64,000 bases of DNA from Streptomyces deccanensis (GTDB taxonomy: Bacteria > Actinomycetota > Actinomycetes > Streptomycetales > Streptomycetaceae). The notes beneath the pieces were generated by a model that did no database searches, had not been told where the DNA came from, and worked only from the letters and a program-made list of their open reading frames with translations. Where the stretch lies: NCBI RefSeq assembly GCF_022385335.1, contig NZ_CP092431.1, positions 7,564,001-7,628,000 of the forward strand, written 5' to 3'. Positions 26,613-36,089 of the stretch are shown piece by piece. Each line of letters starts with the position of its first letter. The stretch's first letter is position 1. A program made the position numbers and the translations under genes.

Positions 26613-28282
26613 CGCGACTCCTTGTCGGCGGCGGTGACGGCGGCTTCGGTTTCCCGCTGCGGGCCCGGTTCGGCGAGTGCGTCGGGCAGGACGACGGTGA
26701 ACTCCGCGCCACCGCCCTCCGCCTCGTCGACCCGGGCGCTGCCTCCCTGCCGCTCGGCGAGCCGGCGCACCAGGGAGAGCCCGATGCCGCGTTCGCGGTG
26801 GGCCGGGCGCGTCTTGGTGGACCAGCCGTCCGTGAAGATCAACTCCCGCTTGTCGGACGGCACTCCGGGGCCCGTGTCCCGTACCCGGAGGATCGCCGTA
26901 CGGCCCTCGGCGCGCAGCTCGACCTCCACGCGCGCGTGCGGGGTGCCCGCGACGGCGTCCAGGGCGTTGTCGACGAGGTTGCCGACGACGGTGACCAGGC
27001 CCCGGGGGTCGATCAGCCGGTCCGGCAGCAGTGTGCCGCCCGCGAGCGACAGGGCCACTCCGCGCTCGGCCGCGACGGTCGCCTTGCCGACCAGCACCGC
27101 GGCGAGCAGGGGATCGTGGATCTTCTCGGTGACCTGCTCGGCGGTCGCCCGGTGGTCGCCGACCACCTCGCCGACGAACTCCACGGCCTCGTCGTACAGC
27201 TCCAGTTCGAGCAGGCCGAGGAGTGTGTGCATCCGGTTGGCGTGCTCGTGGTCCTGGGCGCGCAGGGCGTCCGTCAGACCGCGCGTGGAGTCGAGCTCAC
27301 GGCCCAGCTGCTCCAACTCGGTGCGGTCGCGGAGGGTGGCCACGGCGCCCCCGTCGTCCGTGGGCATGCGGTTGGCGACCAGCACGCGGTGGCCGCGCAC
27401 GGTCAGCAGGTCGGTGCCCGTGACGCGGCCGGCCAGCACATCGGTCGTACGGCCGGGGCCGAGCGCGTCGTCGAGCGACCTGCCGAGCGCCTCGTCACCG
27501 ATCCCGAGCAGGCGCCGTGCCTCGTCGTTGAGGAGGCGCACGCGCCCGGCGCGGTCCAGGGCGACCACGCCCTCGCGGATGCCGTGCAGCATCGCCTCGC
27601 GCTCCGCCAGCAGCCCCGCGATGTCGGAGAAGGCCAGGTCACGGGTCTGGCGATGGACCCGTCGGGAGATCAGGTACGCGGCGAGCGCCCCGACCGCCAT
27701 GGCCCCGCCGGCATAGGCCAGCAGCCCGGGGATCGCGTGGATCAGCCGGGCGCGCACGCTGTCGTACTCGATCCCCACCGAGACGGCGCCGACGATCTGC
27801 CCGCCGGTGTCGCGCAGCGGCACCTTGCCCCGGGCCGAGCGTCCGAGGGTCCCCGAGTCGATCTCCATGACCTCGTCGCCGGCCAGGGCGCGACGCGGGT
27901 CGGTGGAGACGAGCCCGCCGATCTCCGCCGGGTCGGGGTGCGACCAGCGCACCCCCTCGCGGTCCATCACGACCACGTACTCGGCCCCGCTGGCCTTCCG
28001 GATCCGCTCCGCCTCGACCTGCACGGGACCGTTCACGGACGGCTTCGTCGAGACCAGGTCCTCCGCGATCTGCGGCTGGGCCGCCGTGGTCTGCGCTATG
28101 GCGAGGGCCCGGCGCATCGCCTGGTCGTCCAGCTGGTCGCTGAGCGGTGCGAGGAACAGCCCGGTCGCGAGGACGGCGACACCGGCGGCGATCGCCACCT
28201 GCATCAGCAGGACCTGCGAGAACACCCGCCGCGGCATACCGAGACGCAGGCGGCGTGCGGGGGGAGTGGGGCTCATACCCAT
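26609..28282 (-). CDS. Sensor histidine kinase, CitA/DcuS-type
   Basis: A 557-residue membrane kinase from ATG 28282; ATG 28276 is also in frame. TM1 is at about residues 20-45. An extracytoplasmic PAS-like sensor follows (about 47-180, containing EYVVVMDREGVRWSHPDPAEIGG as in CitA/DcuS), then TM2 (184-206) and a cytoplasmic PAS domain. The phosphoacceptor is H345 in QDHEHANRMHTLLGL, the short H-box of this class. The ATPase has NLVDNALDAV, DTGPGVP and GIGLSLV. Such kinases sense external carboxylates, which fits the symporter next door. It is in an operon with the response regulator by a 4-nt overlap. Confidence 0.92.
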   Translation of the reverse strand: MGMSPTPPARRLRLGMPRRVFSQVLLMQVAIAAGVAVLATGLFLAPLSDQLDDQAMRRALAIAQTTAAQPQIAEDLVSTKPSVNGPVQVEAERIRKASGAEYVVVMDREGVRWSHPDPAEIGGLVSTDPRRALAGDEVMEIDSGTLGRSARGKVPLRDTGGQIVGAVSVGIEYDSVRARLIHAIPGLLAYAGGAMAVGALAAYLISRRVHRQTRDLAFSDIAGLLAEREAMLHGIREGVVALDRAGRVRLLNDEARRLLGIGDEALGRSLDDALGPGRTTDVLAGRVTGTDLLTVRGHRVLVANRMPTDDGGAVATLRDRTELEQLGRELDSTRGLTDALRAQDHEHANRMHTLLGLLELELYDEAVEFVGEVVGDHRATAEQVTEKIHDPLLAAVLVGKATVAAERGVALSLAGGTLLPDRLIDPRGLVTVVGNLVDNALDAVAGTPHARVEVELRAEGRTAILRVRDTGPGVPSDKRELIFTDGWSTKTRPAHRERGIGLSLVRRLAERQGGSARVDEAEGGGAEFTVVLPDALAEPGPQRETEAAVTAADKESR

Positions 28283-28378
28283 GACGGTACGTGGACGGGG
28301 CGGGTCGGCCGTAGTGGGGTGTGGCGCGCATCTCACCCACCGGGTGTTTGCGCGACGACGGCGGGATCGCGTGGTCGG

Positions 28379-29314
28379 CTACACGACGGTCGCGGGTGTC
28401 AGCTCGCGTACGGCCAGTACATCCATCCTCGTGGGGGAGCCCAAGAGGGAACCGCAGCTTTCCTGGCGGGGCGGCTCGGCGGTGCCTTGGGCGACGGTGA
28501 CGGTCCAGCGGCGGCCGTCGGTGTGGGCGACGACGACGTCCCAGCGGGGGGCCGTGCCGTCCGTGCGGACGACCGTCAGGGCGCCGGCGATGTCCTCGCC
28601 GGACTCGGTGCGCACCGCCAGCTCGGCAGCCTGCCCGGGGCGTTCCCAGGCGGAGCTTCCGCGGCACCCCTCGGTGACGACCCGGCCCTCCCGCACGCCC
28701 TGGAGGACCTCCTTGACGTGATGGGCCTCGGCGCGGCCGTACACGTAGCCGAAGGGCAGCACGAGCAGGGTCGGGGAGAAGCGGTGACCACCCAGATGGG
28801 TGACCTCCCAGGTGCCCTCGACCCCGGAGGCGGCCAGCTCGGCGGCGAGCGGGCGGCCGAGCAGCGCACAGCAGCGGTCGCGCTTGCCGTTGGTGCAGAC
28901 GAGCGCGAGAGGATCACCGGTGTGGGGCCGCCCGCCCAGAACGGTTCCGATCGTGTGGTGTTCGCCCCTGCCGAGCGCGGCCAGATCGAGGTCGAGCAGC
29001 CGCTCGGGGTCGGACGTCGTGGCGCCGTGCAGCCAGACGTTCCCGGGAGCGGTGTGGGCCACGTACACCTGGCGCTCGCGGACCGCGCGGCAGTCCGCGT
29101 GGCGGCCGGGGCGCCGGATGAGCGCCACGCGTACGCCGGTGCCCTCCGTCGCGGCTTCGAGGGCGCGGCCGAGCGCGGGGTCGAGGTGGCTCGAGGTGAG
29201 CGCCTTGACGCCCCAGGGGCCCGGCTGTTCCAGCAGCAGCCATGTCCTCGCCGTGGCGGCGGTCCCCGCGAGAGGCTCGTCGAGGTGTCGGGACGCGGAT
29301 GTGCACGTACTCAC
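28379..29314 (-). CDS. Sucrase/ferredoxin-like protein under iron control
   Basis: A 311-residue protein of the sucrase/ferredoxin-like family with a thioredoxin-like ferredoxin fold. CTNGKRDRCCALLG (C140, C148, C149) and THLGGHRFSPT (H173, H177) are the conserved clusters, likely [2Fe-2S] ligands of the Cys/His kind. There is no signal peptide. The start is GTG 29314, with no ribosome site. Instead a near-perfect IdeR/DmdR iron box sits directly upstream and contains a TAGGCT -10 hexamer, pointing to a leaderless, iron-repressed transcript. The true substrate is unknown; a role in iron or siderophore reduction is inference. Confidence 0.85.
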   Translation of the reverse strand: MSTCTSASRHLDEPLAGTAATARTWLLLEQPGPWGVKALTSSHLDPALGRALEAATEGTGVRVALIRRPGRHADCRAVRERQVYVAHTAPGNVWLHGATTSDPERLLDLDLAALGRGEHHTIGTVLGGRPHTGDPLALVCTNGKRDRCCALLGRPLAAELAASGVEGTWEVTHLGGHRFSPTLLVLPFGYVYGRAEAHHVKEVLQGVREGRVVTEGCRGSSAWERPGQAAELAVRTESGEDIAGALTVVRTDGTAPRWDVVVAHTDGRRWTVTVAQGTAEPPRQESCGSLLGSPTRMDVLAVRELTPATVV

Positions 29315-29333
29315 AGAGGTGAGCCTAACCTGA
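29315..29333 (-). promoter_or_regulatory. Iron box (DmdR/IdeR operator) overlapping a leaderless promoter
   Basis: On the minus strand the core AGGTTAGGCTCACCT (29331-29317) equals the central 15 bp of the actinobacterial iron box TTAGGTTAGGCTCACCTAA. It contains TAGGCT, whose end is 7 nt from the GTG. Repressor binding would block the promoter directly. Confidence 0.85.
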
Positions 29334-29506
29334 CTTACCTGCTACCGAACTCCGGCTGGGCCGAAGGAAGGGTCGGAGCGCGGCTCACCGGCGCGGTTCA
29401 CTGGCGCGGCGCGGCGCCGGGCGGGGCGGAACGGCGGTCGTGACATCGGCGCGGGGCGGCGACGCGAGGGGCCCGCGCTGTAGTGCAGGCGAGCCCCCGT
29501 TCAGGA

Positions 29507-29764
29507 TCAGGCGTCGGGGATGTCCGACTTTGCCCGGATGAGAGTCTCGCGGCTGATGACCACGATCCTCTCGTAGTCAGCGCGCGAGGCGTCGGCAGGA
29601 AGCTCGGGGTCGAGTTTCTCTGTCCGATCTGTCCCGATCACTGCGAAGTTGCCGTCTTGCAGTTCGAAGATGTCTGGGCACGTCTGCCCCGCGGCGCTGC
29701 CCCTCTCGCGGGGCGAGGCACCGATGCGGCGCACGATTTTCAACGGGTTCGATCCTTGGGTCAT
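29507..29764 (-). CDS. Small conserved Streptomyces protein of unknown function
   Basis: An 85-residue protein starting at ATG 29764 (MTQGSNPLKIVRR). The conserved stretch is CPDIFELQDGNFAVIGTDRTEKLDPELPADASRADYERIVVISRETLI. I have seen similar small proteins in Streptomyces, often near helix-turn-helix regulators, but no function is established to my knowledge. No ribosome site is visible before the ATG. There is no membrane segment. Upstream in-frame extension to 29929 would overlap the DUF6082 gene and is unlikely. Confidence 0.7.
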   Translation of the reverse strand: MTQGSNPLKIVRRIGASPRERGSAAGQTCPDIFELQDGNFAVIGTDRTEKLDPELPADASRADYERIVVISRETLIRAKSDIPDA

Positions 29765-29895
29765 GAGTAGTGATACGAGCGGGCTAATTTTGCCCCATGA
29801 GCCCGGTTGATGCGCATGCATCGAAGGCGCGCTGGAGTGAAGCGTGGGAGAGGGGTCGCGCCGCGCGAGACGAGCGCCGTGCGGGGTGAAGGGCT

Positions 29896-30444
29896 TCACT
29901 CGGCGGGAGGTTCGCCCACGACCCACCACTCGTCCGTGCTCGCCTCCTCCAGATCGTTGATCAGGGTGTCGACCATCCTGCCGATCTCCGACTCCTCCGA
30001 CCCCTCCTTCAGGCTCGACCGGTGGTGGCGCGTGGCTGCCCAGTAGTCGCGCATCAGCGCGCTCTGGAAGATCCCGCGGAGGTGCCCGTACAGCTCGGCC
30101 CGACTGAAGACGCCGACCCGGTAACCCTGAAGGACGTGGGTGTAGAGGAGGTTGGCGAAGAGGTACTGCCGTTGCCGGTCGGTGGACAGTTCCTCCTCGT
30201 AGGCGTTCAGGACGGGCAGCAGGGTCGGGTCCGCGGCGGCCTTCATGACCAGGTCGAAGTTGTGCCGCTGGTAGGCGATCAGTGCCGCGCGCTGTTCCGT
30301 CTCGCGTTCCAGTCGTTCCAGGCGCCGGAGCAAGGTGCTGATGCGCCGCTCCACGGCGAACGCGCCCAGCGCTCCCACCGCGAAGGCGAGACCCGCTGCC
30401 GCGGCGGGGCCGAGTCCCCGCGCCCCATGATTCTGTGTGGCCAT
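29896..30444 (-). CDS. DUF6082-family protein
   Basis: A 182-residue protein. An N-terminal hydrophobic helix (GLGPAAAAGLAFAVGALGAFAVERR, residues 10-35) is probably a membrane anchor. A helical domain follows with RHNFDLVMKAAADPTL, RQYLFANLLYTHVLQGYRVG and MRDYWAATRHHR, features I associate with DUF6082 of Streptomyces. The function is unknown. The ATG at 30444 is chosen over a much longer upstream frame that runs through the neighbouring promoter region. It is divergent from the CobW-like GTPase. Confidence 0.75.
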   Translation of the reverse strand: MATQNHGARGLGPAAAAGLAFAVGALGAFAVERRISTLLRRLERLERETEQRAALIAYQRHNFDLVMKAAADPTLLPVLNAYEEELSTDRQRQYLFANLLYTHVLQGYRVGVFSRAELYGHLRGIFQSALMRDYWAATRHHRSSLKEGSEESEIGRMVDTLINDLEEASTDEWWVVGEPPAE

Positions 30445-30671
30445 GTCAATCCCCGATTCAGGCGGCCGTCCGCCGGTCGTCGGGTGTGGGTCGACAGGTT
30501 GGGGACCGGCGAGCGGTGGGCGGCGCTTGCCGTCTCCCAGTGTCCCGAGAGGCGCTCGTCCACCGGGAGGCGGAGAGGAGGCGCACGGAAGGATGCGTGG
30601 GTCGCGCGACCCGGCGCCATGCCCATCGTGTGCCCCACGGGCGCCGCTGACAATCTCTCGGGGGGTGTGCG

Positions 30672-30692
30672 GCACCACTCGTATCCTGGTGC
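30672..30692. promoter_or_regulatory. Inverted repeat spanning the likely -10 of the CobW-family gene
   Basis: GCACCA (30672-30677) and TGGTGC (30687-30692) flank TATCCT (30682-30687), a TAnnnT -10. It is placed like a repressor site. The sequence does not resemble the AT-rich Zur box I know. Confidence 0.4.
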
Positions 30693-30736
30693 GGCATGCG
30701 AGCGGCACAGGAGAGCAACGGTCTGGGAGAGGGCGC

Positions 30737-31852
30737 GTGTTGAGCCAGTCGTCGAGCCGGGGTCCGGGGTCGAGTCCGCGGCAGGTGCCGCAGATCCCCG
30801 TCGTCGTCCTCGCCGGGTTCCTCGGATCCGGCAAGACGACCCTGCTGAACCACCTGCTCCACCGCAGCGGCGGCAGCCGGATCGGCGCCGTGGTCAACGA
30901 CTTCGGCGCGATCGAGATCGACGCGATGGCCGTGGCCGGCGCGCTCGGGGACTCCACCGTGTCACTGGGCAACGGGTGTCTGTGCTGCGCCGTCGACGTC
31001 GAGGAGCTGGACCGGTATCTGGAGCGGCTCGCCGATCCCGCCGCCGGGATCGACGTCATCGTCATCGAGGCGAGCGGGCTCGCCGAACCGCAGGAACTCG
31101 TGCGGATGGTGCTCGCCAGCGAGAACCCCAGGGTGATGTACGGCGGGCTGGTCGAGGTCGTCGACGCGGCCGAGTTCGCGCGGACCCGGGAGCTGCATCC
31201 CGAGATCGACCGTCATCTCGCCATCGCCGACCTGGTGGTCGTCAACAAGCTCGACCGGGCCGAGGACGGGGCGGGAGTCCTGGCGCTCGTCCGCTCGCTC
31301 AGCGATGGGGCGGCGGTCGTGCCCGCCACCTACGGGCGGATCGACCCCGAGTTCCTGTTCGACTGCAGGCCCTCCGAGGAGCGCATCGGCCAGCTCTCCT
31401 TCGACGACCTCTCCCGGCACGACCACGACGAGGATCACGCCGGGCATCTGCACACCGGCTACGACAGCGTCTCCTTCGTCTCCGACGTGCCGATCGACCC
31501 CCGGCGGCTCATGGACTTCCTGGACGGGAGAGCCGACGGGCTGTACCGGATCAAGGGGTATGTGGACTTCGGCCCGTACGACCCCCTGAACCGCTACAGC
31601 GTGCATGCCGTGGGGCGGTTCCTGCGGTTCCACCCCGAGCCCTGGACGGACGGCGACCGGAACGGTGACGAGCCCCGACGCACTCAGCTCGTGCTCATCG
31701 GGGCCGGGATCGACGCCGCAGCTCTGCGCAAGGAGTTGCAGGCGTGCACGAACGACGCCCTACACGCCGACGAGCACGGCATGTGGGGCGTCCTCCGCTA
31801 CGTACGGGAGGGGGAGGCCGAGGAACCCGAGGCTTCCTACGACAACCTGTGA
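30737..31852 (+). CDS. CobW/COG0523-family GTP-binding metallochaperone
   Basis: A G3E-family P-loop GTPase of 371 residues, thought to deliver metals (often zinc) to client proteins. Walker A is GFLGSGKTT (residues 27-35). The metal-binding CxCC motif is C81-L-C83-C84 (GNGCLCC). EASGLAEP and the guanine motif NKLD follow, then a His/Asp-rich segment (SRHDHDEDHAGHLH) and a CobW_C domain ending near MWGVLRYV. The GTG start follows GGGAGAGGG. The stop lies 10 nt from the convergent parC stop. Metal identity is inferred only from the family. Confidence 0.9.
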   Translation: MLSQSSSRGPGSSPRQVPQIPVVVLAGFLGSGKTTLLNHLLHRSGGSRIGAVVNDFGAIEIDAMAVAGALGDSTVSLGNGCLCCAVDVEELDRYLERLADPAAGIDVIVIEASGLAEPQELVRMVLASENPRVMYGGLVEVVDAAEFARTRELHPEIDRHLAIADLVVVNKLDRAEDGAGVLALVRSLSDGAAVVPATYGRIDPEFLFDCRPSEERIGQLSFDDLSRHDHDEDHAGHLHTGYDSVSFVSDVPIDPRRLMDFLDGRADGLYRIKGYVDFGPYDPLNRYSVHAVGRFLRFHPEPWTDGDRNGDEPRRTQLVLIGAGIDAAALRKELQACTNDALHADEHGMWGVLRYVREGEAEEPEASYDNL

Positions 31853-31862
31853 CGGCCGGGGC

Positions 31863-34319
31863 TCACACCGGTCCCGCCACCGACGCCACCGTCTTGCCCA
31901 GGGACACACCCGAGCCGTCGCGGCGCGGGTCCATCTCCGGGAGGTCCGCCGGGGCGCCGTTCTTCTGCGCGGCGCGGGCCGGGGCGGGTCCCGCCCAGGC
32001 GACGGACAGGCAGTCCTCGCCCTTGAGGAACCGCTGGCAGCGGACACCGCCCGTGGCGCGGCCCTTGCGCGGGTACTGGTCGAACGGGGTCAGCTTGGCC
32101 GTGGTCTGGACGGAGTCGTCCAGGGTGCCCCGGGAACCGGCGACGGTGAACACCACCGCGTCCACGGCCGGGTCGACGGCCGTGAAGGAGATGACCTTCG
32201 CGCCCTCGGTGAGCTTGATGCCCGCCATACCCCCGGCGGGGCGGCCCTGCGGGCGGACCTGGGCGGCCTGGTAGCGCAGCAACTGCGCGTCGTCCGTGAT
32301 GAAGACCAGGTCCTCCTCGCCGGTGCGCAGTTCGACCGCGCCGACGATCCGGTCGCCCTCCTTGAGCGTGATGACCTCCAGCTCCCCCTTGTTGGACGGG
32401 TAGTCGGGGACCACCCGCTTGACGACACCCTGCTCGGTGCCGATGGCCAGCCCCGGCGACGACTCGTCGAGCGTCATCAGGCAGATGACCGTCTCGCCGT
32501 CCTGGAGGGAGAGGAACTCCGCGAGCGGGGCGCCGCCCGAGAGGTTGGGGGCCACCGCCGTGTCCGGCAACTGCGGCAGGTCCACCACATTCAGGCGGAG
32601 CAGGCGGCCGGTCGAGGTCACCGCGCCCACCTCGCCCCGGGCCGTCGCGGGGACCGCGGAGACGATGACGTCGTGCTTGACGCGCTTGCCGTCCTCGTCC
32701 GCCGTGAAGGGCTCGCCGTTGGCCGTACGGGCCAGCAGCCCGGTCGACGACAGCAGCACCCGGCACGGGTCGTCCGCGACCTGGAGCGGCACCGCGGCCA
32801 CCGCGGTGCCCGAGGACTCCATCAGCACCGTACGGCGCTCGGTGCCGAACTTCTTCGCCACCGAGGCCAGTTCACCGGAGACCAGCTTGCGCAGCTCCGC
32901 GTCCGACTCCAGGATCCGGGTCAGCTCGGCGATCTCGGCGTTGAGCCTGTCCTTCTCGGACTCCAGCTCGATGCGGTCGAACCGGGTGAGGCGGCGCAGC
33001 GGTGTGTCCAGGATGTACTGGGTCTGGACGTCCGACAGGGAGAAGCGCTCCATCAGGCGCTCCTTCGCCTGCGCGGAGTTGTCGCTGGAGCGGATCAGAC
33101 GGATGACCTCGTCGATGTCCACCAGCGCGGTGAGCAGACCCTCGACCAGGTGGAGCCGGTCGCGCTTCTTGCCGCGGCGGAACTCCGAGCGGCGCCTGAC
33201 GACCTCGAAGCGGTGGTCGAGGTAGACCTCCAGCAGCTCCTTCAGGCCCAGGGTGAGGGGCTGGCCGTCGACGAGCGCCACGTTGTTGATGCCGAAGGAC
33301 TCCTCCATCGGCGTCAGCTTGTAGAGCTGCTCCAGGACGGCCTCCGGCACGAAGCCGTTCTTGATCTCGATGACCAGGCGCAGGCCGTGCGCGCGGTCGG
33401 TGAGGTCCTTGACGTCGGCGATGCCTTGGAGCTTCTTCGCCCCGACCAGGTCCTTGATCTTGGCGATCACCTTCTCCGGGCCGACGGTGAAGGGCAGTTC
33501 GGTGACGACGAGGCCCTTGCGGCGGGCCGTGACGTTCTCCACGGCAACCGTGGCACGGATCTTGAAGGTGCCGCGGCCCGTCGCGTACGCGTCCTTGATG
33601 CCGGAGAGCCCGACGATCCGCCCGCCGGTCGGCAGGTCGGGGCCCGGGACGTGCTTCATCAGCGTGTCCAGGTCGGCGTTCGGGTACCGGATGAGGTGGC
33701 GGGCGGCGGCGATGACCTCGCCCAGGTTGTGCGGCGGCATGTTGGTCGCCATCCCGACGGCGATCCCGGACGCGCCGTTGACCAGCAGGTTCGGGAAGGC
33801 GGCGGGCAGCGCCACCGGCTCCTGCTCCTGGCCGTCGTAGTTCGGCGCGAAGTCGACCGTGTTCTCGTCGATCGACTCCGTCATCAGGCTCGTCGCGTCG
33901 GCCATCCGGCACTCGGTGTACCGCATGGCGGCCGGCGGGTCGTCGTTGCCCAGGGAGCCGAAGTTGCCGTGGCCGTCGACCAGGGGGAGCCGCATGGAGA
34001 AGGGCTGGGCGAGGCGCACCAGGGCGTCGTAGATCGACGAGTCGCCGTGCGGGTGCAACTTACCCATGACCTCGCCGACGACGCGGGCGCACTTCACATA
34101 GCCGCGGTCGGGGCGCAGGCCCATCTCGTTCATCTGGTAGACGATCCGGCGGTGCACGGGCTTCAGGCCGTCGCGGGCGTCGGGCAGGGCTCGGGAGTAG
34201 ATGACCGAGTACGCGTACTCCAGGAAGGAGCCCTGCATCTCGTCGACGACGTCGATGTCGAGGATCCGCTCCTCGAACGCGTCGTCGGGCGGCGGGGTCT
34301 TCGTGCTGCGGCGGGCCAT
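31863..34319 (-). CDS. parC: DNA topoisomerase IV subunit A (GyrA-like)
   Basis: The breakage-reunion subunit that works with ParE to separate replicated chromosomes, 818 residues. The catalytic tyrosine is Y134 in [10 protein letters not shown]. The quinolone-determining region reads [12 protein letters not shown], with S94 and D98 at the positions of E. coli GyrA Ser83 and Asp87, so the sensitive-type residues are present. A C-terminal beta-pinwheel follows from about residue 510. ATG 34319 is chosen for its AAAGAGGAG ribosome site. An in-frame extension to 34493 has atypical composition and lies in the divergent promoter region. Confidence 0.95.
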   Translation of the reverse strand: MARRSTKTPPPDDAFEERILDIDVVDEMQGSFLEYAYSVIYSRALPDARDGLKPVHRRIVYQMNEMGLRPDRGYVKCARVVGEVMGKLHPHGDSSIYDALVRLAQPFSMRLPLVDGHGNFGSLGNDDPPAAMRYTECRMADATSLMTESIDENTVDFAPNYDGQEQEPVALPAAFPNLLVNGASGIAVGMATNMPPHNLGEVIAAARHLIRYPNADLDTLMKHVPGPDLPTGGRIVGLSGIKDAYATGRGTFKIRATVAVENVTARRKGLVVTELPFTVGPEKVIAKIKDLVGAKKLQGIADVKDLTDRAHGLRLVIEIKNGFVPEAVLEQLYKLTPMEESFGINNVALVDGQPLTLGLKELLEVYLDHRFEVVRRRSEFRRGKKRDRLHLVEGLLTALVDIDEVIRLIRSSDNSAQAKERLMERFSLSDVQTQYILDTPLRRLTRFDRIELESEKDRLNAEIAELTRILESDAELRKLVSGELASVAKKFGTERRTVLMESSGTAVAAVPLQVADDPCRVLLSSTGLLARTANGEPFTADEDGKRVKHDVIVSAVPATARGEVGAVTSTGRLLRLNVVDLPQLPDTAVAPNLSGGAPLAEFLSLQDGETVICLMTLDESSPGLAIGTEQGVVKRVVPDYPSNKGELEVITLKEGDRIVGAVELRTGEEDLVFITDDAQLLRYQAAQVRPQGRPAGGMAGIKLTEGAKVISFTAVDPAVDAVVFTVAGSRGTLDDSVQTTAKLTPFDQYPRKGRATGGVRCQRFLKGEDCLSVAWAGPAPARAAQKNGAPADLPEMDPRRDGSGVSLGKTVASVAGPV

Positions 34320-34700
34320 CGCTGCCGGCTCCTCTTTTTCTGGTCGCTCACCTACGGGGCGCTCACGTCTCCAGCTCACTCCCACCGGGAGGTGAACGGG
34401 ATCTGACGCGCACCATTGTGGACTGCCGCACTGACAAGCCCGACACGACCCGGCGCCGACCGCCGGGCACGCCCTCCCGAGCCGCCGCGTCAACAGCGTG
34501 CGCCGACTTTAACCAGTGACCGTCGGCGGCAACCCCCGTCTCGCTCTCGGCGTACGAGCCCCGGGAACTTCTCCAGGCGTCCGCGCGCTTGCATACAGTG
34601 GCAGGACCGGCAGGAAAACAGCGGTTTCCACGACGATTCCACGACGGACAGACCACGGATTCCGCGACCACAGCACAGCGATCGAAGGGACGTACCGCCC
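34320..34700. other. Divergent region between parC and the M16 operon
   Basis: About 380 bp without a gene. A CATACAGTGG sequence near 34592 resembles a TAnnnT -10 for the M16 operon. Close to its start codon is a head-to-tail repeat TTCCACGACGA/TTCCACGACGG (34626-34636, 34637-34647), with a third weaker copy TTCCGCGACCA at 34660-34670. Confidence 0.5.
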
Positions 34701-36089
34701 ATGGGTCACACGGCCACAGCCGAGGCCGGCTCCGAAGGCCTGACAGTGAGGGAGCACCGCCTGGCCAACGGCCTGCGCGTGGTGCTCTCCGAGGACCACC
34801 TGACCCCGGTCGCCGCGGTGTGCCTCTGGTACGACGTCGGTTCGCGCCACGAGGTCGAGGGCCGTACGGGCCTCGCCCACCTCTTCGAGCACCTGATGTT
34901 CCAGGGCTCGGGCCAGGTCAAGGACAACGGCCACTTCGAGCTGGTCCAGGGCGCGGGCGGTTCGCTCAACGGCACCACCAGCTGGGAGCGCACCAACTAC
35001 TTCGAGACCATGCCCACCCACCAGCTGGAGCTCGCGCTGTGGCTGGAGGCCGACCGCATGGGCAGCCTGCTGCTCGCGCTCGACCAGAAGAACCTGGACA
35101 ACCAGCGGGCCGTCGTCAAGAACGAGCGCCGCCAGCGGTACGACAACGTGCCCTACGGCACCGCCTTCGAGAAGATCTTCCGCCTGGCCTACCCGGTGGG
35201 CCACCCCTACCGGCACACGCCGATCGGCTCGATGGACGACCTGGAGGCGGCCAGCCTGGAGGACGCCCAGCAGTTCTTCAGGACGTACTACGCGCCCAAC
35301 AACGCCGTCCTGTCGATCGTCGGCGACATCGACCCGGAGCAGACCCTCGCCTGGGTCGAGAAGTACTTCGGCTCCATCCCCTCCTACGACGGCAAGCCCG
35401 CGCCCCGCGACGGCGCGCTGCCCGACATCATGGGCGCGCAAATGCGCGAGGTCGTCGAGGAGAACGTGCCCGCCCGCGCGTTGATGGCCGCCTACCGGCT
35501 GCCGGAGGACGGCACGCGCGCGTGCGACGCTGCCGACCTGGCGCTGACCATCCTCGGCGGCGGCGAGTCCTCGCGCCTCTACAACCGGCTCGTGCGCCGC
35601 GACCGTACGGCCGTGACGGCGGGCTTCGGCCTGCTGCGGCTGGCCGGCGCGCCCTCCATGGCGTGGCTGGACGTGAAGACCTCCGGCGACGTCGAGGTCC
35701 CCGTCATCGAGGCCGCCGTCGACGAGGAACTCGCCCGGTTCGCCGCCGAGGGCCCCACGGCCGAGGAGATGGAGCGCGCCCAGGCCCAGTTGGAGCGCGA
35801 GTGGCTGGACCGGCTCGGCACGGTCGCGGGCCGCGCCGACGAACTGTGCCGGTACGCGGTCCTGTTCGGCGACCCCAAGCTCGCCCTGACGGCCGTCGAC
35901 CGGGTCCTGGAGGTGACGGCCGAGGAGGTCCAGGAGATCGCCAAGGCCCGCCTGAGGCCCGACAACCGCGCGGTGCTCGTCTACGAGCCCGTCGCCGGCG
36001 AGGAGGATGCCGAAGAGGGCGCCGAAGACGAGACCGCCGCGGCCGAGGCCGCCGGAACCACCGACGAGACCGAGGAGTCGGCGAAGTGA
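34701..36089 (+). CDS. M16-family zinc metallopeptidase, catalytic subunit
   Basis: A 462-residue pitrilysin/processing-peptidase-type protein. The inverted zinc motif HxxEH is H60-L-F-E63-H64, and the downstream glutamate ligand is E142 in NERRQRYDNVPYG. The M16 C-terminal domain follows from about residue 190. The last 30 residues are Glu/Ala-rich. There is no signal peptide, so it is cytoplasmic. The ATG at 34701 has GAAGGGA upstream. The stop overlaps the GTG of a second M16 gene that lacks the zinc motif, the arrangement of heteromeric M16B enzymes with one active and one inactive chain. The substrate is unknown. Confidence 0.92.
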   Translation: MGHTATAEAGSEGLTVREHRLANGLRVVLSEDHLTPVAAVCLWYDVGSRHEVEGRTGLAHLFEHLMFQGSGQVKDNGHFELVQGAGGSLNGTTSWERTNYFETMPTHQLELALWLEADRMGSLLLALDQKNLDNQRAVVKNERRQRYDNVPYGTAFEKIFRLAYPVGHPYRHTPIGSMDDLEAASLEDAQQFFRTYYAPNNAVLSIVGDIDPEQTLAWVEKYFGSIPSYDGKPAPRDGALPDIMGAQMREVVEENVPARALMAAYRLPEDGTRACDAADLALTILGGGESSRLYNRLVRRDRTAVTAGFGLLRLAGAPSMAWLDVKTSGDVEVPVIEAAVDEELARFAAEGPTAEEMERAQAQLEREWLDRLGTVAGRADELCRYAVLFGDPKLALTAVDRVLEVTAEEVQEIAKARLRPDNRAVLVYEPVAGEEDAEEGAEDETAAAEAAGTTDETEESAK

